Shown here in pieces: positions 45,101 through 57,500 of a DNA stretch of 64,000 bases (positions within the stretch are counted from its first letter, which is position 1; the number at the start of each line of letters is the position of its first letter). The stretch lies in the NCBI GenBank assembly GCA_949130485.1, contig OX422183.1, positions 13,800,543 to 13,864,542 on the forward strand, in the 5' to 3' direction. Source of the DNA: Agelas oroides (lineage: Eukaryota; Porifera; Demospongiae; Agelasida; Agelasidae). A program made the translations under genes and the position numbers. The notes under the pieces are model-generated. The model saw only the letters and a list, made by a program, of their open reading frames with translations, made no database searches and was not told the DNA's origin.

Positions 45101-48100
45101 AAAGTTGTCACACTTGTTTTTCCAAGCATGTAGATTTTGGGCTCTTGTAACATGGTGTTGCAGTTCCACCATCACTTTTGCTCATTACTTATCTCACCTA
45201 CAGCTCACAAATTTCCAATGATGTACCATACTTAAGTGAGATCCAGCCTCAGAATCAAACTGTGTAGCTATATACTGATCTATCCCCTTCTCCAATGTCA
45301 TGGAGAGCTACAGTAGTTTGAGTTTCTAACAAGGATTCAGAAAACCAAGATTTGAATCCTGGCTAGATCTCAAGTTGCTTCTGTTCAAGTTACCAGCATT
45401 GCAGTCACACGGCATCACTGTGGTATTCAGTAGCACTTGCACAGGACATAGAGAGGATTGCACCAATAGAGTAAATGAATGGTAATGACCTCTGAGCTCT
45501 GTCCTAAAGTTTAAAACCTCCATTGTTCAAAAGTTGGACATTAACTTTCAGTCCATCTGAAGTATTTCATTTGACACTCTTCTTACTTGTATATTCATGC
45601 AGGTTCACCTAGTGGAATTCGTTTAACCTTTGACCCCAAGTCAAACACACTCACCTGCACCTCCACTGGTGGACCTGCTACCGCTGTCACCTGGAGGCGA
45701 GATGGGGCTGTGATCACTCCCAATGCTACACATCAGCAGACCAAAAGCTTAGTTCATCCCGATAAGGGCACCTACCAAACAGTGCTCACCATTGATCCAT
45801 CAGTGGGTCAGCAAAGCATTGTGGGGTCATACAACTGCACGGTGGAAAATGTCAGAGGGAAGTCCTCAAAGGCCTTGGTTGTAACAAGTAAGGCTTCTGC
45901 TTTCAGGCTGACATTTATTTCTGCTGCTCAATATTTTAGTAGATTCTAAGAAGATGCACGTTAGACAGTAGTGCCCACATAGTCTACCATTCCTGGCTTT
46001 TCTGGCTTGTCATTGAGTAAGAGGTCATGCAGGAAGTGTGCTATAGCATAGATATACAGCAATGTACACTCATGTTAGATGGTCATTACTTCCTCTGACT
46101 TTGCATACTGACTGAATGAACTTGATGCATTCATGTCATGTTTGAAGATAGATTCTACATGATATCCACTTACTGTAACTCTCTACTGATCTTGTTATTT
46201 CCTTATAGGTGAGACTCTTGTTTAGATAATAATGATTTGGAAAAGTGAAACTTACTATGTACTAGCTACATGCACACACTATAGCTACTTGAAAACTTTT
46301 GAACATGCACTTATGTAGCCAAGCTAGAGTGTACGGTGTAACAAACCACAAATTGGAAAAGTCTCTTGTAGTTAGCTATATAGCTACCCCTCTCATTCAT
46401 AATTGATTTGCATTGATTAACAAATGCCAATTAAAGTTTGGCACATACTGAGCACACAAAGTGTAAATAAGCATGCAAAATTATGACTATGTAATTTATG
46501 TATGCCAGCTGTGAACCATGCAGCAAGGAGATTGACCCAAGTGTTGCTTTATGTGGGGCTTTTGTCAGCACCACATCATGATCACGTCTTCCATATAAAG
46601 GATGGTATTGTAACTGTTATGGTGCACATTAATCGGTTTACCAGTTAGTCATGCATTGCACAATTATCAACCTACTGGCTCTAAAAAGCATGAGAGAATC
46701 AACTTTATTGATCTCCTCCCATTGTCTCTGGATGATGACAGTGAACAATGTGTGGTACATGTGATCTCAGCATGAATGGTGTGGACAACAGTAGATCACT
46801 TGTGAATGCACCTGGAATGGTCAAAATCTTGAATGTTAGTGTGCCCAGAAGTGGCAATTAAACAAAGAAGAATATTCAACTAACTGATATAAGAAAGTAC
46901 AGATGCTACTAGCTATATACTTTGAACCGAGAATATATACTTCGACTAGTATGGGTATGCTATCTACATAATATTATAAAGTAACAAAAAAGTTTTCTGA
47001 ATAGAAAACAAGTGCATGTAGGGATGGAATCCTAAAGACCAAATTACTACACGGGAATCACACAGCATTCATTTTGGTCCTTACATCTTGTGCCACTTGT
47101 GTTTGTTATAAAAAAATTTGTGCACATAGGCCTAGGAGGGTTTTTTATTTTTTATTTATTATTTTATTATTATTTTTTTTCCGTAATGGCATAAGATACT
47201 CATTTAGCATAAATAATGCTAATACAGGTGCATCTATTTAGCTAAACATAAACGTTTTTAAGTAGTTCTTAAAAGTATTAAAAGTAGGCTAACAAGTGAT
47301 GACAGGAGGGAGGCCATTCCATAGAGTTGAAGCACTTGGAACAAAGGAGTTCATGAAAGAGTTTGTGTGAGCATACGGAGTATACAATGAGTTTGCAGAC
47401 ACATGGCAAATGGACATAGGGTGGGTTTGGAACCTTGACCTGAAGTTGATTATGTTTTCTGGGAAGGAGAAGGTGTTGTTAAGAATCTTGTAGCTACATT
47501 GTGGAGAGCTTGAGAAATAATCTGCGATCGCGAGTGGTAGGAAGGTTAAGAACATCACTGTAAGATGCAGACCAATTCTTCGTACAAATTTTGCATGCAA
47601 GTCTTTGTACAGATTCAAGTTTGTCAATGTCTTTTTGGAGATGCGGGTCCCATACTGCACAGCAATATTCAAGCAGGGGTCGAACCAACGTGGTATTCAA
47701 CTTTGTTAGTACCGAAGAGTTCATTTCTGTAGAATTTTCTATAAATAAAGCCAAGTGTTCTCCTTGCCTTAGATGTAATTATGTCAATATGAATAGACCA
47801 TGACAAGTCAGATGATATGTGGACTCCTAAATATTTCATACTAGTAACTTTCTCCATAGTAGCCTCAGGTGAACCAATGAAAAGTGTGGGCAGGATGGAA
47901 GCAAGGCCGGACCTTTTCCTGCTGATTAACATATATTTACACTTCGCTGCATTAAGACTCCTACAGTTGTGAGGAAGCCAGTTGGAAATAGCACTCAAGT
48001 CTGATTGAAATAGGTGGTGATCATCGAGTGAATAAGTTTATACACCAGGATGTCATCAGCATACAGTACAAATTTAGTACCTGCAGACAAGGGTACTTCC

Positions 48101-51100
48101 TCCAATCCATTTATGTAGAGAAGAAACAGCGGAGGGCCAAGCACAGACCCTTGGGGAACACCTGATGTGGCATTACATCTGTCAGAGGAACACGCATCTA
48201 GTACAACCGCTTGCTTTCGATCAGTCAGGTAGGAGCAAATCCAGCGAATTATGAAGTTGTTACTGAAGTCCAAGGTCCAACAATTTATTTATAAGTAGAC
48301 AATGAGGGTTGTGGAAGGCAGCGGGGTGGGTAGTGCTGCATGGGGGTGTAGTGCATGTTGATGTCCATAGAGAAGTCATGTTGTGGTTGGCTATGACTTA
48401 ATTGCTACTGAGGATGGCAGATGTGGTCGGTCTTGTATGCTGAAGCTGTGGAGTCCATGAGCCGTGCTGAGTTTGTAGGGCCCGTTATAATTAAAGTGTG
48501 AGTTATCGCTATGTTGTGAACTTTTGTTGCTGTTGAACATGGCACAATGGGTTGTCTTGTAGCTATGTGGAAGGCTGTGGAGAGAGCAGTGCTGTGTGAC
48601 TTGTTGGTGTGTAGCTAGTTATCCATTCATTTAGTGGGTGTAAATAGGTCCAAGTGCATGTAGCTATATATAGAGAGTTTTGTGGTGATCCATCGGTGGG
48701 TCAGCAAAGCATTGTGGGGATATATAACTAAGTTCACCCGGTTTGAAAGGTAGTGCAAGTATACGGATTTCGTATTCGTACGTTACACCTTCCAGTGATA
48801 TCCGTTATGATAATCGGAATTATGCGGTTGTCGTACAACGAAAGAGCCGTGTCAGATGGCAGATTTCGGCACCATCTGTTCCAAGCTGTGTTTGTTCGAA
48901 CGACCTATACTTCAAAATATGTGTAATTCAGGTGGTCAAGAGTCCACACAGCTGTCGAGACCGTTGTTACTCCTCCCGTCGGTATGTGAGGACGTTGTAA
49001 AAGTCGGGTCCAGCTTGAAGCCTTTCAAGCGCCTGTAGCGCATGAACGCAGGGTGCTATCAAGACCGGACTTGGACCAGATTAAAGCTCTGTTTCTCTGC
49101 TTTCTGAAAATCCTCACATGATGGGGGTGACATCCCCCATTAGATTTGGAGCTATAAGCTGGTGAAGTTAACCATGTTTTGTGGTTTTGGTGCGCATGGG
49201 TAAATTTGTCTAATCATATCTCCTGAACCCTACGACCTATGGACATGGGACTTGTATCATTGGATGCAGCAAAGATTGAAGTTTAAATGGATGTGTAAAA
49301 GTCTTGTGACATTCCCATCAGATATGGAGCTGTGAGGCCATTAAATCAACCATTTTTCATGATTTTTGTGCACATGGGTAAACTTGCGTGACTGTACCTC
49401 CTGAACCCTTCCCTCTATGAATATGGAACTTGTACCATTGGACACAGAAAGGATCGAACTTTATGTTCCGTCGCGCTGCCGTAGGTTGGGGTTTGGGCTT
49501 GGTAACTCTGTGACATCCCCATTAGATTTGGAGCTTTTCTCCAAAGCTGCAAGACAGAATCCAGAACGGAAAGCCTGGGTTCGAGGCTATGTACCGTGTA
49601 ACAAACCACAAATTGGAAAAGTCGTTTGTATCTAGCTGGAGCTACACCTCTCTTTCATTGAGATTTTGACTGATTAACAATTTCCAATTAAAGTTTGGAC
49701 TAGATGCTCATACACAGATACTCAGTACACCAGATGTAAATAAGCATGCATATGGCATGTAATTTATTTATGCCAGCTGTGGACCTGCAAGGAGATTGAG
49801 TCAAGTGTTTGTTCATACAGTGCATGTGTGAAATTTGTCAGCATCATATCATGCCACATGTCTTCCATACAAAGGATGATATTATGGTGCACACTAATCA
49901 GTTTACCAGTTGTATGTAAATACGTAACGTGCAGGTTCCAGTGCATATTGAAATGTTTGTAAGTTTTAATGAGTATCGGCAAGTCAAGTTGATGTCATGG
50001 ACTGCATAAATATCACACTTACTGACTCGAACAACCACATGAGAATCAACTTAGTTGATCTCCATGCATTCTTTCTGGATAACAGTGTGTTGTACACTGG
50101 TCTCAGCATGAAGGGTGGAGACAACAGCACTCTCTACTTTAAAGCAGATCACTAGCTGGTGAAGGGTCAAAATTTTGAGTGTGGGTGTGCCCACAAGTGG
50201 AAATTAAGCACAGAAGAAGCTGATATCAGAAAAGTACAGATGGTAGTAAGGTGTCTCTAATTGCTGGACTCGAATGTATGGAATGGAACGGTGGAATGGA
50301 AAATGGAAAGGAATGGTGAATGTGTGAAGTTGCAGCTAACTTGTGTAATTGGTGCTGCTCAATCTAGGTTGAACTGCCTCTAGCACTGCTACCTAACCAC
50401 AGAGGTTTTATGAGCAAGTGCAGCATTGCTCACACGCTTCTATATTCAAGCATGGTACTGTATGTAGCTATCTCATCAGGTGCTTAGTTATGGTAGTCTT
50501 GCAAAGCCAGACTCTCACACAAAAAGCAAGAGTCTGCCTTCATGAGACTATAGTTATGAATGTCATTGTGGACAAAACTGTTATGGCAGAAATAATTAGT
50601 GCTTGATTACTCCTAGGTCTCACAACCTTAGTAGCAGCTTTCTGTAACAGGAGTAAGCCTGGCCCTGTACACGGTATGCACTGTAGCTAGTCATTATCTG
50701 CTCATTCAATAGTAGCCAACGGATCCAGGGGACCCTGATTTATAGAAGCCCTATTTTCTGCAATACCGTGGCATCATGATACCATGCAGACAAGCGAGTA
50801 TGCCAGTAACACTGGACTTGCTAGCCTCTACCGTGAGATAAGAGCCCTAGATTTATGTATGCATGCATGTGATTCATGCTACAGTTATCTCTGCAGTTCT
50901 CTCAGTTCTCTTTCAGTCTCTAAAGTCTGTCTTGTACCCAGATCACACAACTAGTGCGGGCGGGCGGGTATTACCATTATTCAGCCAACAGACATTTCAA
51001 GCCAACCATGATCGAATGGCTCTGGACCTTCGCAGTAGCTTGGTTCCCAAGTCCCATGCCTATAACCCACACTCTTATAGGTAATTATAAAAGCTAGTTT

Positions 51101-51451
51101 TTCTTTGCATTGGAGGTGCTATATTTACAGTTGTGCACTTAAGGAGGAGTAAGAAACCTGTTGAAAAGACTGAAACAACCAGGTATACAGTCCTTCTACA
51201 CTGACAAGTTGTCTCACACCCAAACTCCTATGCAGGCTGAATATCAACCCATTCTGATTGTCATTAGCTTGCTAATCTGAAGCTCATTTCTCTAAAAACA
51301 CTATATATCAGTAATACTGGTGTATCAGACTAAAAGTGTAGATTGAACTCAAGTAACTAGCAGTTCACATGATGGTGTACCTTTCATCAAAATTGGAGAG
51401 TTGATGCTGTTTTGGTATATATTGAGGAAAAGCTAAAGAATATATACTTTT

Positions 51452-51511
<60 letters not shown>

Positions 51512-54500
51512 GATGTACATACACATGCACATGTGCATATTTGCCTTTCCCCTATACACAATGTTTTCAGTGAGATGAACAGAATAAATGAATACATTAG
51601 TGAGCAAATTACAGTATCTAAACAAATAGGTAGGCAAATGTGATTCACCATCATTCAGACCATTATACATGTATGTAGGTATGATGTATTTATCATTGCT
51701 CTGCTATTACATGCATGTACATATCATTAGGATCCTAGTTAACCATTATTTAGCCATGACGTTTGTGTGATGGCAATTTTTCTGGCATAAGCTTTGGGCA
51801 GTCACCAGTTAGAATGGCAAAACTAATTGAATGCAAGCACTAGTAGAGAATAATCTGTAGCAAAGGTAACGAACAATTTACATTGCATTTTCATACATTC
51901 ATACATGCTTACCCTAGCTCAACGAAGTCAGGTAATGAGTAACCTATGCACAGACATGCCGAAGTTAATCATCTCAAGCAACTTTATTCGTCTACTTAAT
52001 GTTGTTGGCGAAGGTAATTTAACTACAATAAAAATTATGCTACTTTTTATCCACCAAACCTACTCGATACGAACACAAAATAGAGCAGTGGCATCTCCTG
52101 CATAAGTGGAGAGATTGCTACCAACTTAAGCTCATAGAAATCATTTGCTGTAGTTGAAGGCATACAGTTGACATTCGTAGAGAAATACTTCAACTGAGAT
52201 GAAGAACTAGAACTCACCGATTTATAGAACACAGTGACAAGGTGACTGAGATGCAAGTGTGATCTCCACCTAACATGGACCTCTAATAACATTTATCCTA
52301 AGTAGTGCATGGCTACTAGTATTTTTCTTTAATCCAGTTCCCTTTGGCTTCTTGCTTATTCCACCACTGATGTCTTAATTACTGAGCATCACAATTGATG
52401 GGATAGTAATTAAAAAAACCATGCACTACTTCTGCAGTTTAGCTTTACAATTGAGCAGGAATGATTGTGAGAATTTCTGATTGCCAGTAGAATCTGTGTG
52501 TAGGGAGAAAGGGTGTACACATGCATCTACTCACCTGCAAGTGTACATTCTGTGTGTAACCAATTGCATTACTAAATGCACTAGTACTATACCTGTATCA
52601 ATCAGAAGTAAAACACAGGGTAGTTTTTCTTTGTTCACTTTCCTCTAGTATAAGTGACTTGTTTGACATTAGGACTTACAGCTCCACCAAATTGAGAAGA
52701 GAGGAAGAGGAGAAAAATGACCTATCCAACACTGACCAAGAGCTTTCTACAACCAGCACTGGAACAGCCATGTACTTTGCACCCTTTGGGTTAACCAACC
52801 TACCTTTTCCTCTCCTACCCTTTCTACTAGCACACAAGCTGCAGTACTTGCACAGGACCTATCTTTCTGCGCATAAATCTGACAACAGATTATCAAGGCA
52901 CCATTAGATCATAATAAGAAGCAGTGATACATATTGGCATGAGTAAGCACAAGGGATGTAGCAATGTATGCACTTTCATGTGATTATTTTGTACTCTAGG
53001 TGAGTTTGGGGTTGTTTACAAGGCTCATTTGGTGAAATCCTTTCAACGACTACCAGATATTGTGGCTGTAAAGACTCTGAAAGGTTAGATATAAAGCTGA
53101 TCCCTATCTATGAACAAACAACTTTTATTACTATACAAAGTGAAAATTTTGCTACAATGTAACATAATCTGTAGTAGGAAGTAAGCATTTCAGAGTTTAC
53201 CCAGCATTTATAACATACACAAATTCTCACTATCATGGTGTGACTTTTGGTAAAGTGTAAAGTCAGTACATGTCAGTGAATGGACAACACTAGAGCACAT
53301 CCAAATAACACAAGTAACCCACTTAGCCGTAGCTTAAAGTGAGCCTCATACTATCAACTCATTTAAGTGAAACTCCTCCACCCATTTAGCTACACATATC
53401 TCATCCAATTTAGCTAACTAAATGTGGGGGTATGTAGAAAATAGAAACAGTGATGTGCCGGTGGTGTTGAAGCTAGCTCACCTCCCCCTCTCTTGACACA
53501 ACAACTACTTGCATAGCCATTAAATTTTGAACATTACATGGATGTAACTACCTAAAGAATTCATGATGCTATGCACAAATCACATAGCTACTAGCAAGCA
53601 AATCCATGCTACATAGTGACACATTGATTTCAAAAACGTATACACACTATATCACCAATATAAGAGTATTGGCACATATGTGTGACAACAATTGTGCATC
53701 AGTAATTTCAGAAATTATCCAGACAGAAAAATTTTCCTTTTTTTAGCAAGTTAAATGTAAGCAGAGTAAGGTGAGCTCATGAACGTGAATCTACTAACTA
53801 TAGTTGGGCTCTCTTATTCTTCCATCCAACATTCTTCGCAGGTTTCTTTGACCCTAAGACAGCAGCAGATATGGTGAAAGAGAGTCTAAAAATGGAGGGT
53901 TTTGAACATCCTCATGTCCTCAATATCATTGGAGTGTGTGTGGATGCTGGCCCAGCCCCTTACATCATTATGCCCTTCATGACCAACGGCAGTCTTCTTG
54001 CCTTCATCAAGAAGGAAAAGATTAATCTGGTGGTGCCAGACACTGCAGATAATGACCTGGCAAGTTCAGTAAAACTTAGAGTTTTTGTTACCATTCCTGC
54101 ATTCTTGTAATGTCTGTTTGTCTTTTGCTCTTCTTTCTCAACCCAAGGTTACTGTGGCGCAAAAGCAACTAGCAGATATGTGCATTAGATTGCTAAGGGA
54201 ATGGAGTATCTTGCTGACAAAAAGATTGTACACCGAGATCTTGCAGCTCGTAACTGCATGTGAGCATCTCTGTCGCTAAATTAAATTTAAGCAGATGTAG
54301 GTGTGGCAATGCCATTGAGGTAGGGATCATTGTAGCTACGAATTTAACAGACATAGACAGTTGAAAAAAGTGATTTAGGGAATGTGCATAGAAGGCAGCC
54401 TGACAGAATTCTGTCCAGAAGAGACACTAACAAACTTGAAGCATGTAACAAACTTAATAATCAACCAAGTTGTTGAAACCACAGTGATCAACTAGAACCA

Positions 54501-57500
54501 AGTTCAAGTTTCCTGGCTAATATAAAGGAAACCAATTGAGTAATATGTAGCAGGGGCGGATCCAGGGATGGGGCATGGGGGGCCCATGCCCCCTGCTTTG
54601 GGATTGAGCAAGCGCGAACCGTGGAGGTTTACCGCTCGTTTAGAGCACGTATATCTACTCCAGTGCACATTTCTATAGCTATGAATCACTGCTTCATGTC
54701 CTGCAAACATTGTGCTCAAATCTGCAGCTCCCAAGAGACAATTCTGTGGCAGTGTGTCAAATACAAAGGCTGATTCCGAAGGGAAGGGGCTCTGAGAAAC
54801 AACCATACAATGAATCATCTGAGTTTGTCTCTGGTGGCCATAAATCTTGTGTGGTTTTGGTGGTCTCCGGCAGCCTCAGAAGCACTTTCATATGGTCTAA
54901 ATTTAAAAGCTCCCCCTCCTAGAATGCTGTATGCTACATGCGCGCTAAGTGCACTGCACCAATCCTCACTCCCCCCTTCATCAATCTCTGGATCTGCCCC
55001 ATGTAGCTATATGAGCATCTATGCAATCACTGATTCAGCAAAAATTTGTCTACTGAATTTAATTTTCCACAGGATTGATGCCCACTTTGTCATCAAAGTA
55101 GCAGACTTTGGGCTCTCTGAAAACCTGTATTCGAAATCCTACTTCAGGCAAGAAAAAAAGCAAGGTATCAAATTACCAGTGAAGTGGCTTGCTCTAGAAG
55201 CTTTGACTGAAGGAGTTTTCTCTGAGAAGTCAGATGTGGTAAGCTGTGTGCAAAAACTGGGTGTAATTTACATGAGAGATAGCTATCTTTATACTTGTGT
55301 TTGGTTGGAAGCTAGACATCCCAATGGAACATGAGAGATAAGGTACCAATAGCTAAGCTATTCAGACCAGCATGTTAACCCAATCATGCACATTCTTGTT
55401 TCCTGTGACCCCCCTACACTACCTGCTGTATGTTCAGAAATAATAAATGAGTACAGGTACATTACATGAGCAGAAGTGCATTATCATTTGTGTTGCATGT
55501 GGGTCAACATGAACTCAAGGGCAACATAAATGATATTGCTCTTCCGCTCATGTAATAGCATACTTGTTGCACATGTGCAATATGGCTGTATATAAGAGCG
55601 CATCCTAGATATGAGAGTGCACAATCTAGTCTTGTGGGCCAGACTCTCACGGGGAGGAGAGAGTCTGGTCAAATTCCCATCAGGCTTTGTGTTGCATACT
55701 CAGCAGCAGGGCGCTTAATGAAGTAGCTGTGAACATACATTGGGACGTGTTCTGAAAAGGCAGGACTTTCCTTAAGACACCTGGCTCCCAAGTAACATGC
55801 CAAAAAAGGAAACCGTGCGCCTCATTCATCACTAAGCCAATTAACACACCAAGAAATTCTCGGCATGTTAGGCATGAGATGACGCTGGGAATTTGACCAG
55901 ACTCTCTCCTCCCGTGTGAGAGTCTGGCCTGTGAGACTAAGCACAATGGAGGAAGAAGAATTTGCAGCCAGAAAAGATGAACTTTAATGCCATGGAGGCC
56001 TAGTTTAGTGAGTTGTAACGCAGCGGCGTCGAACTATCTACTATGCTGGTCATTTGCCAGGTTCTAGTACAGAATTCGCTCTGTTTCCGATGTTCTTTGC
56101 ATCCAGTCCATCTACTGGCACTCACACTCCCAGAAAACGGCCAAAAACTCTGGTGTAGGGCGGCACTATTCATTTTCTTTTACAAGAAACCGTCAGATTG
56201 AAGGCCCTATGTCTTCATCGGTTATTTTATTGAGAATGTCTCTTGTGGAAGGTGCCTACGTCCTGTGATCCAACATGCACTGCAATTTCCAGGTTGATCT
56301 CGTTCCATGAGGCTAGTTACTTGCCAATTCACCATCCTCAATTGCTGTGTTTCAGCACACACCGAGTGTACAACCTGACTTCCGGTGCAACCTGACTTCT
56401 GATGCAACATGACATTCGGTGCAACATGAAATTTGTTGTATTAGAAAATTGTATTATGATATGCAACAATCAATATTGGCAGCAGCAGTAGTGCGGTACA
56501 AACTTTATTTTGTCATCAATAGCCATATGTCAAACTAATAAAAGGACGTTAATTGGTGTGGTGTATGTTTAATGCATATATTGTGTTTTCAGTGTGAACT
56601 ACCGCTGTGTCAAGCCTTTGCAGCGTCCGTCACTGCAGTATGTGAAATTCGTGCTGTAAGCGAAGAATGCTGTGGAAAAGGCTACTGACCAGTGTGTGCC
56701 AACCTTTGCTGCTAGATGTTGTGCTAGCTACCTACTAGAATCATTGGAAGCAAACTAAAGCTCACATGCCAGGCCCAGCATAAAGGTCTCTTTTGGCTGT
56801 TCAATTCTAAAATTAACCTATGGGTCTATATTATGCATGCCATTGCATGGTACAATGGGTTAAGTTATAAAGGGACGGATCACTGATCTGAACAATCCCA
56901 CTGTTGATGAAATCCATGCTGCAAGTCAAAAAGATGGCTATACAAGTAGATTAAAAGTCTAACTATAGTGATATCTTCCCTCCCCCCCCCCCCCCCCCCA
57001 AATTCCTCCACCATTGCATACGGATATGTATCTTACACAGTTATGCCTTACCTCTTTATGACCTATGTACCTGCCACCCACCATACAGAACCTACACACA
57101 CCTGCCCACAATGTATAACCACAGGAAGGTACTTCTATTTGGAAAACTTGTGAATTTGAAGTTCTTTAAACACACTGTTATGTTGAGTTATGACCTGGAG
57201 TGTTACCAATATCAACACAGCAGTTTATATTTGAGTAATGTTCAAGTTGTTTCATGTTTTAGACTAATTAGCACTTAAGTATGTAGTGTCCTAAATAGTG
57301 ACCATACTTCATCTTCATCAACATAAGGAGTAGATCTGCTAGCACTGGCTAGTATACAAGGCTTCAAAGCTACACCCTGGAATGATGTGTGTGATCACTA
57401 AAATGTCAGGGAACTGGGTTGTATGCACACACCATGCGTCCAATTAACATGCCATGAACAGCACTTTTCATTGCAGTGGTCCTATGGAGTAACATGCTGG

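Noticed and set aside
50863-51084. 73-aa ORF just before the transmembrane exon, considered as a linker exon
   Set aside because: It has no acceptor and donor in matching phase, and exon 11 joins exon 12 directly in phase.
51365-51670. 101-aa minus-strand ORF with VCVCVC run
   Set aside because: Translation of the AC microsatellite.
54810-55334. 174-aa ORF containing the DFG segment
   Set aside because: Only 55073-55238 is kinase; the front part is element sequence and the back part reads past the donor.
55483-55950. Minus-strand ORFs across 55.5-55.95 kb
   Set aside because: They cross the inverted-repeat element and contain no domain.
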